The notes under the pieces: generated by a model
Database searches by the model: none
What the model saw: the letters and a program-made list of their open reading frames with translations, nothing else
What the model was told of the DNA's origin: nothing
From: an archaeon
GTDB lineage: Archaea; Thermoproteota; Thermoprotei_A; Marsarchaeales; Marsarchaeaceae
Reading direction: 5' to 3'
Length of the DNA: 51,656 bases
NCBI GenBank assembly: GCA_021800035.1
Contig: JAJYZJ010000008.1
Location: 1 to 51,656, forward strand
Part shown: positions 16,264 to 24,817 of the stretch, piece after piece
How the letters are laid out: every line of letters begins with the position of its first letter
Position numbering within the stretch: position 1 is the stretch's first letter
Made by a program: the position numbers and the translations under genes

Positions 16264-17478
16264 ATGAGTGAATTCGACGAAAAAAGCAATTTTGACGATA
16301 AAAGGGAGCGAACCTCTAATGCGGGTGAAGCAGGTTTCGAAGCCAGAGCACTTGAGCTCGAGGAACGTATCCGTCTGCTTGAGGCAGAACGGGCCTCGCT
16401 TCTGATTGAAAGAGAGCACTATGTGCGTGATTTGGAGTACATGAGGCGCGAGCTTGAGCAAACCAGAAGTACCCCTTTAGTGGAGGCTACAATCGTCGAT
16501 ATACTTCCTGACGGTCGAGCAGTTGTGCATAGCTCTAACGGACCGAATTTAGTCGTATTCTCGTCTCAGAGCATAACATCCTCGGTCCTCAGACCTGGCA
16601 CCCGGGTCGCTCTTAATCAACGGGGCTCCTCAATAGTTGAAGTGCTGCCTAGGGCCCAAGACACATACGTCAAGGCCATGGAAGTCCTTGAGAGACCCAA
16701 CCTGAAATTCAAAGATATAGGTGGTCTCAAAAAACAAATAGACCTGATTAAAGAAATTGTAGTACTCCCGCTATTACACCCGGAACTGTTTGAACAGGTC
16801 GGGATTGAACCCCCGAAGGGAGCTTTACTCTCTGGCCCCCCAGGTACAGGAAAGACATTACTTGCTAAAGCAGTCGCTGGAGAAACCAGTGCAACGTTCA
16901 TAAGCACGGTTGGTTCGGAACTGGTACAGAAATTTATTGGAGAAGGGGCGCGCGTCGTAAGAGAGCTCTTTGAGCTTGCACGGGAAAAAGCACCTTCTAT
17001 AATCTTTATTGATGAAATTGACGCCATCGGAGCGAAGAGAGTGGATATAGGTACAAGCGGAGAGAGGGAGGTCCAGCGAACATTTATGCAACTGATTAGT
17101 GAAATGGACGGATTTGAGCCACTTGGGAACGTCAAAGTACTGGCCGCTACAAACAGAATAGATATACTGGACCCAGCGCTTGTCAGGCCAGGCAGATTCG
17201 ACCGAGTGATTCAGATAGATATTCCTACAACCGAGGAAAGAGAAGAAATCTTCAGGGTGCATACCCGGGGCGTCAATCTAGCTTCAAACGTCAACCTAAA
17301 GATTGCCGCGGAGGAGACAGAAGGGGCCACTGGAGCAGAAATCCGCAACATTGTAATTGAAGCTGGCCTTGCTGCAATTCGACGCGGTTCAACCCAGGTT
17401 CAGAGTTCTGATATGGAGAGCGGGATCAAAGCAGTAATCAGGTCGAGCGGCGCCAAATCAACTGCGATTTATGTCTAA
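16264..17478 (+). CDS. pan: Proteasome-activating nucleotidase (AAA+)
   Basis: 404 residues: N-terminal coiled coil (about 20-65), OB domain (about 75-130), AAA+ module with Walker A GPPGTGKT (about 190-197), Walker B IIFIDEIDA (about 245-253), sensor-1 ATNR and arginine fingers RPGRFDR. It unfolds substrates and feeds them to the 20S core. The C-terminus ends I-Y-V, a proper HbYX motif that docks into the alpha ring and opens its gate. First gene of pan-PUA-NAC; the next gene overlaps by 8 nt. The core beta subunit is encoded at 27827; no alpha subunit is seen here. Confidence 0.95.
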   Translation: MSEFDEKSNFDDKRERTSNAGEAGFEARALELEERIRLLEAERASLLIEREHYVRDLEYMRRELEQTRSTPLVEATIVDILPDGRAVVHSSNGPNLVVFSSQSITSSVLRPGTRVALNQRGSSIVEVLPRAQDTYVKAMEVLERPNLKFKDIGGLKKQIDLIKEIVVLPLLHPELFEQVGIEPPKGALLSGPPGTGKTLLAKAVAGETSATFISTVGSELVQKFIGEGARVVRELFELAREKAPSIIFIDEIDAIGAKRVDIGTSGEREVQRTFMQLISEMDGFEPLGNVKVLAATNRIDILDPALVRPGRFDRVIQIDIPTTEEREEIFRVHTRGVNLASNVNLKIAAEETEGATGAEIRNIVIEAGLAAIRRGSTQVQSSDMESGIKAVIRSSGAKSTAIYV

Positions 17479-17980
17479 TAACTGCATATTTCCACATCGT
17501 GAGGGTTTGGTGGAGCTGGATAGGGTTTCGGCGTTACTAGATTATGCATACGGCCCCCCAACGGGTTCCATATTGAAAAACCTGGGCGTCAAGTTCGTAT
17601 ACTCTCCTCGCTCCCAGCGCCTTCGCGACATCTATGCAGACGGCCTCTTGTACGCGGTTATGCGTGAGGATGGGTACCCGCTCCTTCAGAGGTATGGTCT
17701 GAAGCTGCTGGAGGGCTCCTTTCTTACGAAGTCGGTAACTGTAAAGGCAGAAGCAGTGCAATGCGTTCGCGCTGGCGGTAACGTATTCTGCCGTCATATA
17801 GCCGGTTTCAACGGAAGGTTTGCAATAGACGAAGACTGTGTAGTGGTTTCACCCGATGATCGGCCGATTGCGTGCGGGAGGCTCCTAATTCATCAGGATG
17901 AGATAAGGTTTTTTAAGAAGGGCGTCGCCGTGAAAACCCGATTCGGAGTGGCTGACCCTGCAGATGAAATTGAACAATAA
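17471..17980 (+). CDS. PUA-domain RNA-binding protein
   Basis: 169 residues. The N-terminal half resembles a pre-PUA domain (YSPRSQRLRDIYADGLLYAVMREDGYPLL). The C-terminal half (about 85-160) is a PUA domain: FAIDEDCVVVSPDDRPIACGRLLIHQDEI. It resembles the C-terminal PUA part of archaeosine TGT and similar RNA-modification proteins, but has no catalytic domain. ATG start inside the end of pan, and its own 3' end overlaps NAC by 17 nt, so the three proteins are made from one mRNA. A role in tRNA or rRNA binding is likely; the target is unknown. Confidence 0.8.
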   Translation: MSNNCIFPHREGLVELDRVSALLDYAYGPPTGSILKNLGVKFVYSPRSQRLRDIYADGLLYAVMREDGYPLLQRYGLKLLEGSFLTKSVTVKAEAVQCVRAGGNVFCRHIAGFNGRFAIDEDCVVVSPDDRPIACGRLLIHQDEIRFFKKGVAVKTRFGVADPADEIEQ

Positions 17981-18347
17981 CGATATGCGAAGATTGATGA
18001 GACAGATGGGTCTTAGTGCCCAGGAATTAGTTGAGGCCGACAAAGTAATAATAACCTCTAAGGGGAGAAAAATTGTTATTGACTCCCCGCAAGTCATCAG
18101 GATGATAGTTCAGGGGCAGACTCTTTACCAGGTGATGGGTGGTAAAGAAGTTGCAAGCGATAAAGACGCGGAGATGCCGGAGGCAGGCGGCGTTGCCAGC
18201 TCCTCCTTGTTATCGGCGCAAGTCAATGAGGACGACGTGCGTTTTGTGATGCAGCAGGCCAAGGTGCCTGAAGGCGTGGCTCGCCAGACTCTCATCTCAT
18301 GCGGTGGGGACGTCGCCAAAACCCTCATCGCCCTTTCGAATAAATAA
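17964..18347 (+). CDS. nac: Nascent polypeptide-associated complex, alpha
   Basis: 127 residues. NAC beta-barrel (about 25-70; VIITSKGRKIVIDSPQVIRMIVQGQTLYQV) with a basic N-terminal ribosome-binding helix, an acidic linker and a C-terminal UBA domain (about 88-125; VNEDDVRFVMQQAKVPEGVARQTLISCGGDVAKTLIAL). Archaeal NAC is a homodimer that binds near the ribosomal exit tunnel. Its last 51 nt overlap the convergent TFB gene, an unusually long overlap for two essential factors. Confidence 0.95.
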   Translation: MKLNNNDMRRLMRQMGLSAQELVEADKVIITSKGRKIVIDSPQVIRMIVQGQTLYQVMGGKEVASDKDAEMPEAGGVASSSLLSAQVNEDDVRFVMQQAKVPEGVARQTLISCGGDVAKTLIALSNK

Positions 18348-19241
18348 ATGCCGCGCATGTTCGTTTAGTATCTTATAATGTTCGTTCAGGCTATATTCTG
18401 TGACTGAACTGAGCCTTGCGAAATCTCTAGCATTCTTTATAGTTGTATACCGCATAAGTTTGGCGTTTACCATGCAATAGTAGACTGAACAGGCGGCGAA
18501 AACGTATGGATTCTTTCCAACTTTTATCTCTGAAGGTATCGTATCAAGCACTCTTTGAGTCAGGTCAAATAACTTCTTCAGAAGCATTTCTCTATCTATT
18601 TGTTTTGCTACTACAGTGTTGGATATGGCATTGACTATACGCTGGGCAAAATCTTGAGTGGTGCTTTTTGACGGTTCAACGCCAGTTACCTCAATCAAAA
18701 ACCGATAAGCTTTCATCATTTTTGCTGTCGTGGCTCTTTTTTTTCTTAATTTGAGCGAGTCATAGATTTCCTTTGAGGTAACAGGTATTGTTGCCTCCCT
18801 TACCGCATACAGAACGCACGCACCAACCATCGAACTAACCGTCAGGTTGAGTCTTTTCTTAACTTCCTGTAAGCCGATGCTGAGTAAATATATAGCCTGC
18901 CGTTCTATATTCTTGCCAAGTTTCAAACTTACGCAGACTTGCTTTATCAATTCCACACCGCGAATAAAGGTACTATTTTTACCAAGCGACTTGGCATTGG
19001 TCTTGGCTAACGCTCTGTTTGGGCCGTCAGCATCGATGAATGAACCAGCTACGACTGTGCTTCTAAGATTACCAAAAACTCTTTCGTCAAAGGTGATATA
19101 CTTTTCACCAAACCGTTCCTCATTTTGTAGAGGCGTCTGTTCTATCACCAGCCCGCACGAAGAGCACACCAGCTCACCAACATAACTAACTACAATGGCA
19201 CAGCCACATTCTGGGCAAGCCGATTTTATATTGTCTTTCAT
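18297..19241 (-). CDS. tfb: Transcription initiation factor B
   Basis: About 314 residues: zinc ribbon (CPEC and CSSC near 9 and 26), B-reader/linker, then two cyclin folds (about 120-205 and 215-305). TFB recruits RNA polymerase to TBP-bound TATA boxes. I start at ATG 19241 rather than the longer frame from 19316, because a strong AT-rich TATA element (around 19262-19280) lies just upstream of this ATG and the ribbon begins normally. The protein is rather divergent (the cyclin repeats start IERQAIYLLSIGLQE), so it could be one of several TFB paralogues. Confidence 0.92.
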   Translation of the reverse strand: MKDNIKSACPECGCAIVVSYVGELVCSSCGLVIEQTPLQNEERFGEKYITFDERVFGNLRSTVVAGSFIDADGPNRALAKTNAKSLGKNSTFIRGVELIKQVCVSLKLGKNIERQAIYLLSIGLQEVKKRLNLTVSSMVGACVLYAVREATIPVTSKEIYDSLKLRKKRATTAKMMKAYRFLIEVTGVEPSKSTTQDFAQRIVNAISNTVVAKQIDREMLLKKLFDLTQRVLDTIPSEIKVGKNPYVFAACSVYYCMVNAKLMRYTTIKNARDFARLSSVTEYSLNEHYKILNEHARHLFIRKGDEGFGDVPTA

Positions 19242-19528
19242 GGCCCAAGAGAAGACGTTTTCTTTTTTAAATAAATTATTAACGTACCGAACGGGTCTAA
19301 GCCAAGGCGTTAGCACGTAGGCGTGCGAGCAATCTTACTGCCCGGAAATACAAAGCGCCACATGAGCAGGCTCGGCTTCGCCAGCCTCACATGCGGCAAG
19401 AACGGTGGTCAATACGATTTGGTAAGTTATAGACAAGGCAAACACCCCCCCTCAAGAAATCTTCCTACATCAGACTCGCTTTACGACAAACTTAATAATT
19501 GTATTAAACAAATCCATCCGACGTTGAG

Positions 19529-19957
19529 ATGAGCATTGGCCTACGCACAATTGCATCCGAAACCAGAACAATGTTGAATAAACAAGTGGTAGTGTGGCTC
19601 TCTAGTGGCAGAAAATATCGAGGCACTCTGGCCTCCTTGGACCCAGAAACTCTTCACGTGTGCTTAGTCGATGCCAAAGAGCTCAATTCGGAAGCAAAGA
19701 AAATTCCTAGGCTTGTGATTAATGGCTCTACTGTAGCTGAGGTGGCAGCGGAGGAGAGCGGCGTACCTATGCAGGCTCTTGCGGACCAACTAAACAGAGT
19801 TTATCCTAATAACGTCAGGCTCATCGAAGATACGGAGACAATAATTATAGCAGACAGGGTCAAGATTACCAGCGACGGACGCGTTGAGGGTGTAGGGCCA
19901 ATCGCCGACCGCGTAAGACAAATCGTTGACCGAGTGCAAAAAGACTCAAAACAATAG
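19529..19957 (+). CDS. Sm-like protein with C-terminal extension (SmAP3-type)
   Basis: 142 residues. The Sm1/Sm2 fold occupies about 8-95 (MLNKQVVVWLSSGRKYRGTLASLDPETLHVCLVDA for Sm1; the second strand set continues through TIIIADRVKI). A C-terminal extension of about 40 residues follows. This two-part plan resembles archaeal SmAP3, distinct from the compact 76-residue SmAP encoded at 25401. SmAPs form heptameric RNA-binding rings. ATG start; it lies 20 nt before archaeosine TGT on the same strand, a pairing that suggests an RNA-metabolism operon. Confidence 0.8.
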   Translation: MSIGLRTIASETRTMLNKQVVVWLSSGRKYRGTLASLDPETLHVCLVDAKELNSEAKKIPRLVINGSTVAEVAAEESGVPMQALADQLNRVYPNNVRLIEDTETIIIADRVKITSDGRVEGVGPIADRVRQIVDRVQKDSKQ

Positions 19958-19977
19958 CGCACTCTCATAAGTCGAGA

Positions 19978-21486
19978 GTGCCTATGCGACTACATCCGGA
20001 CGAAGTATTCGAAGTAAGACACTATTCAATGAGGGGAAGGACGGGAAGGCTAAGAACGAAGCGAGGGTATCTTGATACACCGGCACTTCTTCCAGTTATC
20101 GATATAGACAAGCAACCAGTGCCCGCCGGAGACATTCAGAAGCTAGGATTCCGCGCCGTCATAACAAACTCTTACTTATTGCTTCAAAGGGGCTATAGCA
20201 CAGCCGATGTCCACGAGCTTCTTGGTTTCCAAAACACAGTCATGACTGATTCGGGGGCGTATCAACTTCTTGAATTTGGCCGCATCCGGTCGTCCCAGAC
20301 AGAGATTGTCCGCTTTCAGGAAGACCTGAATGTCGACATAGGTGTCATGCTGGACACTCCCACTGGCGCCACCGCCTCATGGGAGACTGCACTCAAGACA
20401 GTAGAGTTAACGACCTCAAACGCCGCTAGCTCCATCGCTGAACGCGCGAGGGAGGACGTGCTATGGGTTGGACCAGTGCAGGGAGGGAGATTCCTCGATT
20501 TGATAAGAAAATCTGCTCTCGAAATGTCTTCACTGCCTTTTCATATTCATGCCCTCGGAAGCCCCACATTGTTCCTGACTAATTATGACTACACTACAAT
20601 ATTTGACATGATTCAGACGGCCAAGCAGCAATTGCCCCCGGCACGGCCACTGCACCTTTTCGGGGCAGGGCATCCTTCTATACTGCCGTTTTTTGTGGCT
20701 CTGGGAGTAGACCTCTTCGACTCGGCCTCTTACGCTCTATTCGCTAGGCGCGGCAAGTATATGACGCCACGCAGGAGCATCGAGTTGTCTAGGCTAGAAG
20801 ACTTTCCCTGTGCATGTGAAGTTTGCAGAAAATATAATCCGCGCGAGGTTCGTAGGGCTGAACACGGAGAAAGGGAGTATTTCCTGGCAAAGCACAACCT
20901 CGCCGCTCTTGCGGCGGAGGTTTCCGCAACGCGAAATGCGATAGCACACGATACACTCTGGGACCTGCTTCTATCAAGGCGGTACTCCCATCCCGCTCTT
21001 TTCCAAGCGTTTGAGTGGTTTCGGAGGAGACGGACTTACTTCTCGAAGTATGTGTCAGCGACCGGCGTCAGGGCTCAAAGCATATTTTACTATAATGAGG
21101 ACAGACCTGAGACAATTGCATTCAGAGAAAGAATTTTCAACTATCTTGCGCTGGAGAAAAATCCGAATCTAGTAATTCTTACAATTAAGGAGAAGCCATA
21201 CTCGTCCAGCAAACTCGTGCAAGCAGCAGTCAAAGCTGACCTTGGAAGAGTAGTGGTAAATGACGACACGTATGGGCTCGTTCCCATTGAACTTGACCAG
21301 ATGTTTCCTATCCTGCAGACAGAGAGAGTCAAGGGAATAAAGCCTGGCATTCGACGGCTCATTAGGGGGATCGAGCGTTTGCAGCCGACAAAAATCATCA
21401 TCGTAGAGAACCAGTATCTGTGGCAAGAGTTAAAACGGCATGGGTACAGAGCCAAACACGTTAGCGCAACCAGTCTGCAACATTGA
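19978..21486 (+). CDS. tgtA: Archaeosine tRNA-guanine transglycosylase
   Basis: 502 residues. It replaces G15 in the D-loop of archaeal tRNAs with preQ0, the first step to archaeosine. Catalytic TIM barrel: PALLPVIDID, VMTDSGAYQLL with the general Asp, VGPVQGG and LHLFGAGHPSILPFFVALGVDLFDSASY, followed by the zinc site CACEVC plus downstream His. C-terminal extension (about 360-500) includes the C1/C2 region but seems to end before a full PUA domain; the neighbouring PUA genes may supply one, as in split arcTGT systems. GTG start at 19978, or ATG two codons later. Confidence 0.92.
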   Translation: MPMRLHPDEVFEVRHYSMRGRTGRLRTKRGYLDTPALLPVIDIDKQPVPAGDIQKLGFRAVITNSYLLLQRGYSTADVHELLGFQNTVMTDSGAYQLLEFGRIRSSQTEIVRFQEDLNVDIGVMLDTPTGATASWETALKTVELTTSNAASSIAERAREDVLWVGPVQGGRFLDLIRKSALEMSSLPFHIHALGSPTLFLTNYDYTTIFDMIQTAKQQLPPARPLHLFGAGHPSILPFFVALGVDLFDSASYALFARRGKYMTPRRSIELSRLEDFPCACEVCRKYNPREVRRAEHGEREYFLAKHNLAALAAEVSATRNAIAHDTLWDLLLSRRYSHPALFQAFEWFRRRRTYFSKYVSATGVRAQSIFYYNEDRPETIAFRERIFNYLALEKNPNLVILTIKEKPYSSSKLVQAAVKADLGRVVVNDDTYGLVPIELDQMFPILQTERVKGIKPGIRRLIRGIERLQPTKIIIVENQYLWQELKRHGYRAKHVSATSLQH

Positions 21487-21587
21487 AACGAGCGCCTTGG
21501 ATGCGAGGAGTGCGGAGCGCTCGCTCACGCGCCAACCGACGCAATATATCACTGACCCAACGGCCTTTAATACTACCAAATACTTAC

Positions 21588-21689
21588 GCCGGGGACGGGA
21601 TTCGAACCCGCGAGGCAATTTAGCCAGCAGATTTCCGGCCTGATTCATATATCTCGAGTCTGCCGCCTTGACCGCTCGGCCACCCCGGC
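21588..21689 (-). tRNA. tRNA-Ser(CGA) with an intron of about 20 nt
   Basis: Minus strand: acceptor GCCGGGG/CCCCGGC, D-arm GCC/GGC, anticodon stem GCAGA/TCTGC, variable arm GGC-TAAATT-GCC, T-arm GCGGG-TTCGAAT-CCCGT, discriminator G, all serine-like. The stem encloses 27 nt, so about 20 nt (within 21633-21655) must be spliced. Cutting at 34/35, 35/36 or 36/37 gives the normal serine loop CTCGAAA; the canonical 37/38 cut gives CTCGAGA. All of these read anticodon CGA. A cut at 33/34 would give GGA. The bulge-helix-bulge is imperfect for each, so the exact site is open. Confidence 0.88.
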
Positions 21690-21724
21690 CATGAGGGACT
21701 AATTTTATCGATGTATAAGCCTTA

Positions 21725-22528
21725 TCAAGTCACACCTTTTCTCTCATATCCCGATTTTATTATGACGTCTTCAACCTTCTCTGCGCTGTCGCGATTATTC
21801 GTTGCCACGTAGAACCCCCATCGAGAACCGAACGAAGTTACGAGCACCTCATATGGTCTTACGAACTCAAAAGACGACGAGATTTTCTCGCCTACCCCCT
21901 CAAAAACCCTCCGTCTATACCAAGCCGACCCCGCCTGTGTGACGAACACACCTGACTCGGTCAGTGCTCGTTTTGCATGATGATAGAACATTTCGGAGTA
22001 CAACGAATTCGACACGCCTGATCTTTCGGGGTCAGTAGCGTCGACTATAATCATGTCGAACTTCTTCTCACACCGAGCCAGGTATTCCAGCCCATCAGAA
22101 TATACTAGTTTCAGTTGTGGACTCGACAGCGCCCCACCATGAAATTCCGGAAGATATCGCTTGCACGCCTCAACTACTTCGGGGTCAATATCCACCATAA
22201 TAACTTCGGGTATATTCGCCCTTAAAGCGTTCCTAGCAGCCACTCCTTCCCCACTTCCGATGATTAGGAGACTCCTTGCGTCTGGCTTTGCGCCAAGCAC
22301 AGGTCCCGTAAGAGCAGAGTGGAAGATTTCATGGTCTGCCTCAGTGCTTTGTAGTTCTTGGTCGAGAAAGAGACTTTTGCCAAAATCTTCGAGCACGCAA
22401 ATCCATATGTCCTGGAACTTACTCCTTGAGCCGAAGACTGCCTTCTTGACAGTAAAAAACTGATAAGTGCCCTCGCCTAATTTGTTGACGGCATACATCT
22501 CAGGAGTCACTCGCTTGTAGAGCGTCAA
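21725..22528 (-). CDS. speE: Spermidine synthase-type aminopropyltransferase
   Basis: 267 residues. An N-terminal beta-hairpin domain leads to a Rossmann domain with LLIIGSGEGVAARNAL (SAM/dcSAM site), VDIDPEVVEACKRYLPEFHGG and IIVDATDP. The conserved QSTEADHEIFHSAL substrate region is present. It moves an aminopropyl group from decarboxylated SAM to putrescine or agmatine. The gatekeeper region YRRRVFEGV resembles aminopropyltransferases of archaea that use agmatine or cadaverine, so the acceptor is uncertain. Its start overlaps the stop of speD by 4 nt (ATGA), so they are translationally coupled. Confidence 0.9.
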   Translation of the reverse strand: MTLYKRVTPEMYAVNKLGEGTYQFFTVKKAVFGSRSKFQDIWICVLEDFGKSLFLDQELQSTEADHEIFHSALTGPVLGAKPDARSLLIIGSGEGVAARNALRANIPEVIMVDIDPEVVEACKRYLPEFHGGALSSPQLKLVYSDGLEYLARCEKKFDMIIVDATDPERSGVSNSLYSEMFYHHAKRALTESGVFVTQAGSAWYRRRVFEGVGEKISSSFEFVRPYEVLVTSFGSRWGFYVATNNRDSAEKVEDVIIKSGYERKGVT

Positions 22529-22950
22529 GCCATGGGCCGCGTCCGCTTGTGTGGATTCTTACGTCGACTTAACTTGAATGGAATGAGATCCAAAATATGC
22601 GGGCCGTCAGGACCGCCTCTCTCAATAATTAGGACATTATTCTTACGCGGTTTGAGAACTCCTGTGATTGCATTCAAAGCTAGTTCCAGATTGCTTCCTT
22701 GATTACAGCTGTAAAGGTCCACTGAGGCATAGCCGTGTTCTGGCCACGTGTGAATCGACAGGTGGGATTCACCAATTATTACAACCCCACTTACTCCTTC
22801 TCCTATGCGGACAAATTTTTGGGCAATAACAGCGGAGTGACTGATTTTCGCCGCGTCCAACATCATCCTTCTGATCACGTCTACTTGAGATAAGTGCGTG
22901 CAGTCGCACTGTGTCATTTCAGCTATGATGTGCAATCCAGCCGGATTCAT
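22525..22950 (-). CDS. speD: S-adenosylmethionine decarboxylase proenzyme
   Basis: 141 residues of the prokaryotic class 1B pyruvoyl enzyme. The autocleavage site is Glu61-Ser62 in GESHLSIHTWPE; Ser62 becomes the pyruvoyl group. His67 and Cys82 (VDLYSC) are the usual helpers. The product, decarboxylated SAM, feeds the speE enzyme encoded next. In several archaeal lineages a near-identical paralogue became an arginine decarboxylase, and motif reading alone cannot exclude that. The tail is strongly basic (RRKNPHKRTRP). ATG start 21 nt after cdc6, probably one operon with it. Confidence 0.9.
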   Translation of the reverse strand: MNPAGLHIIAEMTQCDCTHLSQVDVIRRMMLDAAKISHSAVIAQKFVRIGEGVSGVVIIGESHLSIHTWPEHGYASVDLYSCNQGSNLELALNAITGVLKPRKNNVLIIERGGPDGPHILDLIPFKLSRRKNPHKRTRPMA

Positions 22951-22971
22951 GTGGTTTCAGTTACAAAGGTA

Positions 22972-24156
22972 TCAGGTAGTCTTCAGGATGTCGTCCTTGC
23001 TGATCGCCGCTCGAACGTGTTCAGGGTCTACGTTCAGTGCGATCCGCTTTGTGCGTCCGAATCTGCCCCTATTTAGGATCCGAGTAGAAATGACGCCGAC
23101 CATATCCAGTTCATTTATTATCTCGCTTACTCTCCTTGAGGTTAGGACCTCGAGCCCCATGCGTTTACAGGTATGAAGATATAGCGCAAATACATCCCCC
23201 GTTATTACAGTTTGTTTCTTTACATAGAGATCGGCGATGCAAGCGAGGATAATCTTCGAATGCAGTGGCAGCTTGGTGACCACTTCCAATGCGGTGTCAA
23301 CTTCTATCTCACTTAGGGCCTGCTGTACGTGCTCAGTGCGGACCCGCTCAGAACCGAGCCTCTCTGCGACTTCCCCAGCTTTGCGCAATAGATCCACCGC
23401 CTTTCTTGCGTCGCCATGGTCCTTTGCTGCCAGCGCGGCCACATATGGAATAACGTCCGCTCCCAGAGCATTATCTTGAAACGCGTCTGAAGAACGAGCA
23501 TGTAGGATATCTCTCAACTGTTCGGCATCATACGGTCCGAATATTAGCTCTTCCTCCCCAAGACTACTCCGTACTCGGGGGTCGAGGGCATCCAAAACCT
23601 TTGAATCGTTTGTAATGCCAATAAGGGATACCCGAGACTTCGACAGGTCACTGTTCATTCTCGTAAGTTTATAAAGGAGGTTTCCGTTTGGCTCTCTGAC
23701 TAGAGAGTCAATTTCATCAATAGAAATTATTACCGTACAGCTCAGCTTCTCGACGTGCGCCGTGACACGTGAATAGACTTCAGCAACAGAAAGGCCAGTG
23801 AAAGGGAGGTGGAGGTTCAGCTGCTTTCCAACCTGAGCGAGGACTCTATAACTGGTATCATCCTTCCGTGCGTTTACGTAAACCAGTCCGACTGCCGCTC
23901 CTCGGCTAAGTGCCTCCTTGCTGAGCTGATTGGATACGTAACGAACGACAGCTGTTTTTCCAGTCCCAGTCAGGCCGTACATGAACGCGTTATTCGGACG
24001 CGTACCCTCGAGACTGGGTGACAATATTTGCGCGAGCCGGCGAATCTCGCTCTCCCTATGCGGTAGAGAAAGGGGAATGAAATCTGAAACGAGCACGCTT
24101 CTGTTTCTGAATATCCGATTTTGACCTACACTGGAAAAAAGATTCTGCGCACTCAT
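22972..24156 (-). CDS. cdc6: Cdc6/Orc1 replication initiator
   Basis: 394 residues. AAA+ domain with Walker A GLTGTGKT (61-68), Walker B ISIDEID (about 144-150), sensor-1 IGITND and lid, then a C-terminal winged helix (about 310-390; VSEIINELDMVGVISTRILNRGRFGRTKRI) that binds ORB elements. It marks origins and loads MCM. A leaderless promoter is visible: ATG at 24156 lies about 28 bp from AGTTAAATAAG (24181-24191). ORB-like sites lie just beyond, suggesting both origin function and autoregulation. First gene of cdc6-speD-speE. Confidence 0.95.
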   Translation of the reverse strand: MSAQNLFSSVGQNRIFRNRSVLVSDFIPLSLPHRESEIRRLAQILSPSLEGTRPNNAFMYGLTGTGKTAVVRYVSNQLSKEALSRGAAVGLVYVNARKDDTSYRVLAQVGKQLNLHLPFTGLSVAEVYSRVTAHVEKLSCTVIISIDEIDSLVREPNGNLLYKLTRMNSDLSKSRVSLIGITNDSKVLDALDPRVRSSLGEEELIFGPYDAEQLRDILHARSSDAFQDNALGADVIPYVAALAAKDHGDARKAVDLLRKAGEVAERLGSERVRTEHVQQALSEIEVDTALEVVTKLPLHSKIILACIADLYVKKQTVITGDVFALYLHTCKRMGLEVLTSRRVSEIINELDMVGVISTRILNRGRFGRTKRIALNVDPEHVRAAISKDDILKTT

Positions 24157-24709
24157 AACAGCCCACCCCGAGATTCAGACAGTTAAATAAGTCTTCTAGT
24201 GGAATTGACGCCTCCTCGATTTAATACTGCAAAGGCCATCAAACGCACGACCCCTATCCAACAACCGAATCCGGGCGGTACGATCGTAGTTCGTGAGTGC
24301 AGAACATTTGCAGTACGGAATCATACCTACAAAGCTTCCACTGGTTCCAATGAAGGGCTTGGATTATTCTTACCAAGAAATACGGAGCGCCAAACGTGGC
24401 CTTTGTTGAGCTAGTCAACGGGAATCTCCTGCGACCACGACAAAGCCATTACTGACATACTTCCGGACAATTATGTCGACCCATAATTTTGTATTATTTG
24501 AGTTGGCCCACGTGCAGCCTGTCGAAGCACAGAACCTGCTGGAAAATCTCGGGCGGGCATCTGCGGTTACAACGCTAGAGTACCAGCGCCTGAAGCCGCG
24601 CCATCCAAGAGCTTCTGTATCACTCGCCCCAGCAAGCGCTCAACGACAGTAAGCTAGGACCCACTTGACCTCCTCTATTCCTTGTGTACTTGGACCCCCA
24701 TAAGGGTAT
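24157..24709. other. Candidate replication origin upstream of cdc6
   Basis: A 553-bp gene-free stretch. Two sites resemble the ORB/mini-ORB core TTCCANTGGAA: TTCTAGTGGAATTGACG (from 24194) and CTTCCACTGGTTCC (from 24335), the second followed by AATGAAGGG in the way ORBs are followed by a G-run. An AT-rich segment, CATAATTTTGTATTATTTGAG (within 24482-24502), could be the unwinding element. Archaeal origins usually abut cdc6. The evidence is two imperfect motifs plus position. An ORF of 71 codons (24199-24414) runs through it but has no family resemblance. Confidence 0.5.
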
Positions 24710-24780
24710 GGAGCCACCGGGACTTGAACCCGGAACCTTTCCCACGCCAAGGGAACGCTCTGCCATTGAGCTATGGCCCC
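24710..24780 (-). tRNA. tRNA-Ala(GGC)
   Basis: Minus strand cloverleaf without intron: acceptor GGGGCCA/TGGCTCC (one G-U), D-arm GCTC/GAGC, anticodon stem TTCCC/GGGAA around TTGGCGT (anticodon GGC), T-arm CCGGG-TTCAAGT-CCCGG, discriminator A. CCA is not encoded. Second alanine isoacceptor in the window, after Ala(CGC) at 779. It flanks the candidate origin. Confidence 0.95.
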
Positions 24781-24817
24781 ATCACGGACTGCGTCATGAT
24801 TTTAGACAATTTAAGGG

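Noticed and set aside
24199-24414. 71-codon frame upstream of cdc6
   Set aside because: No promoter, no recognised family, and it occupies the candidate origin.
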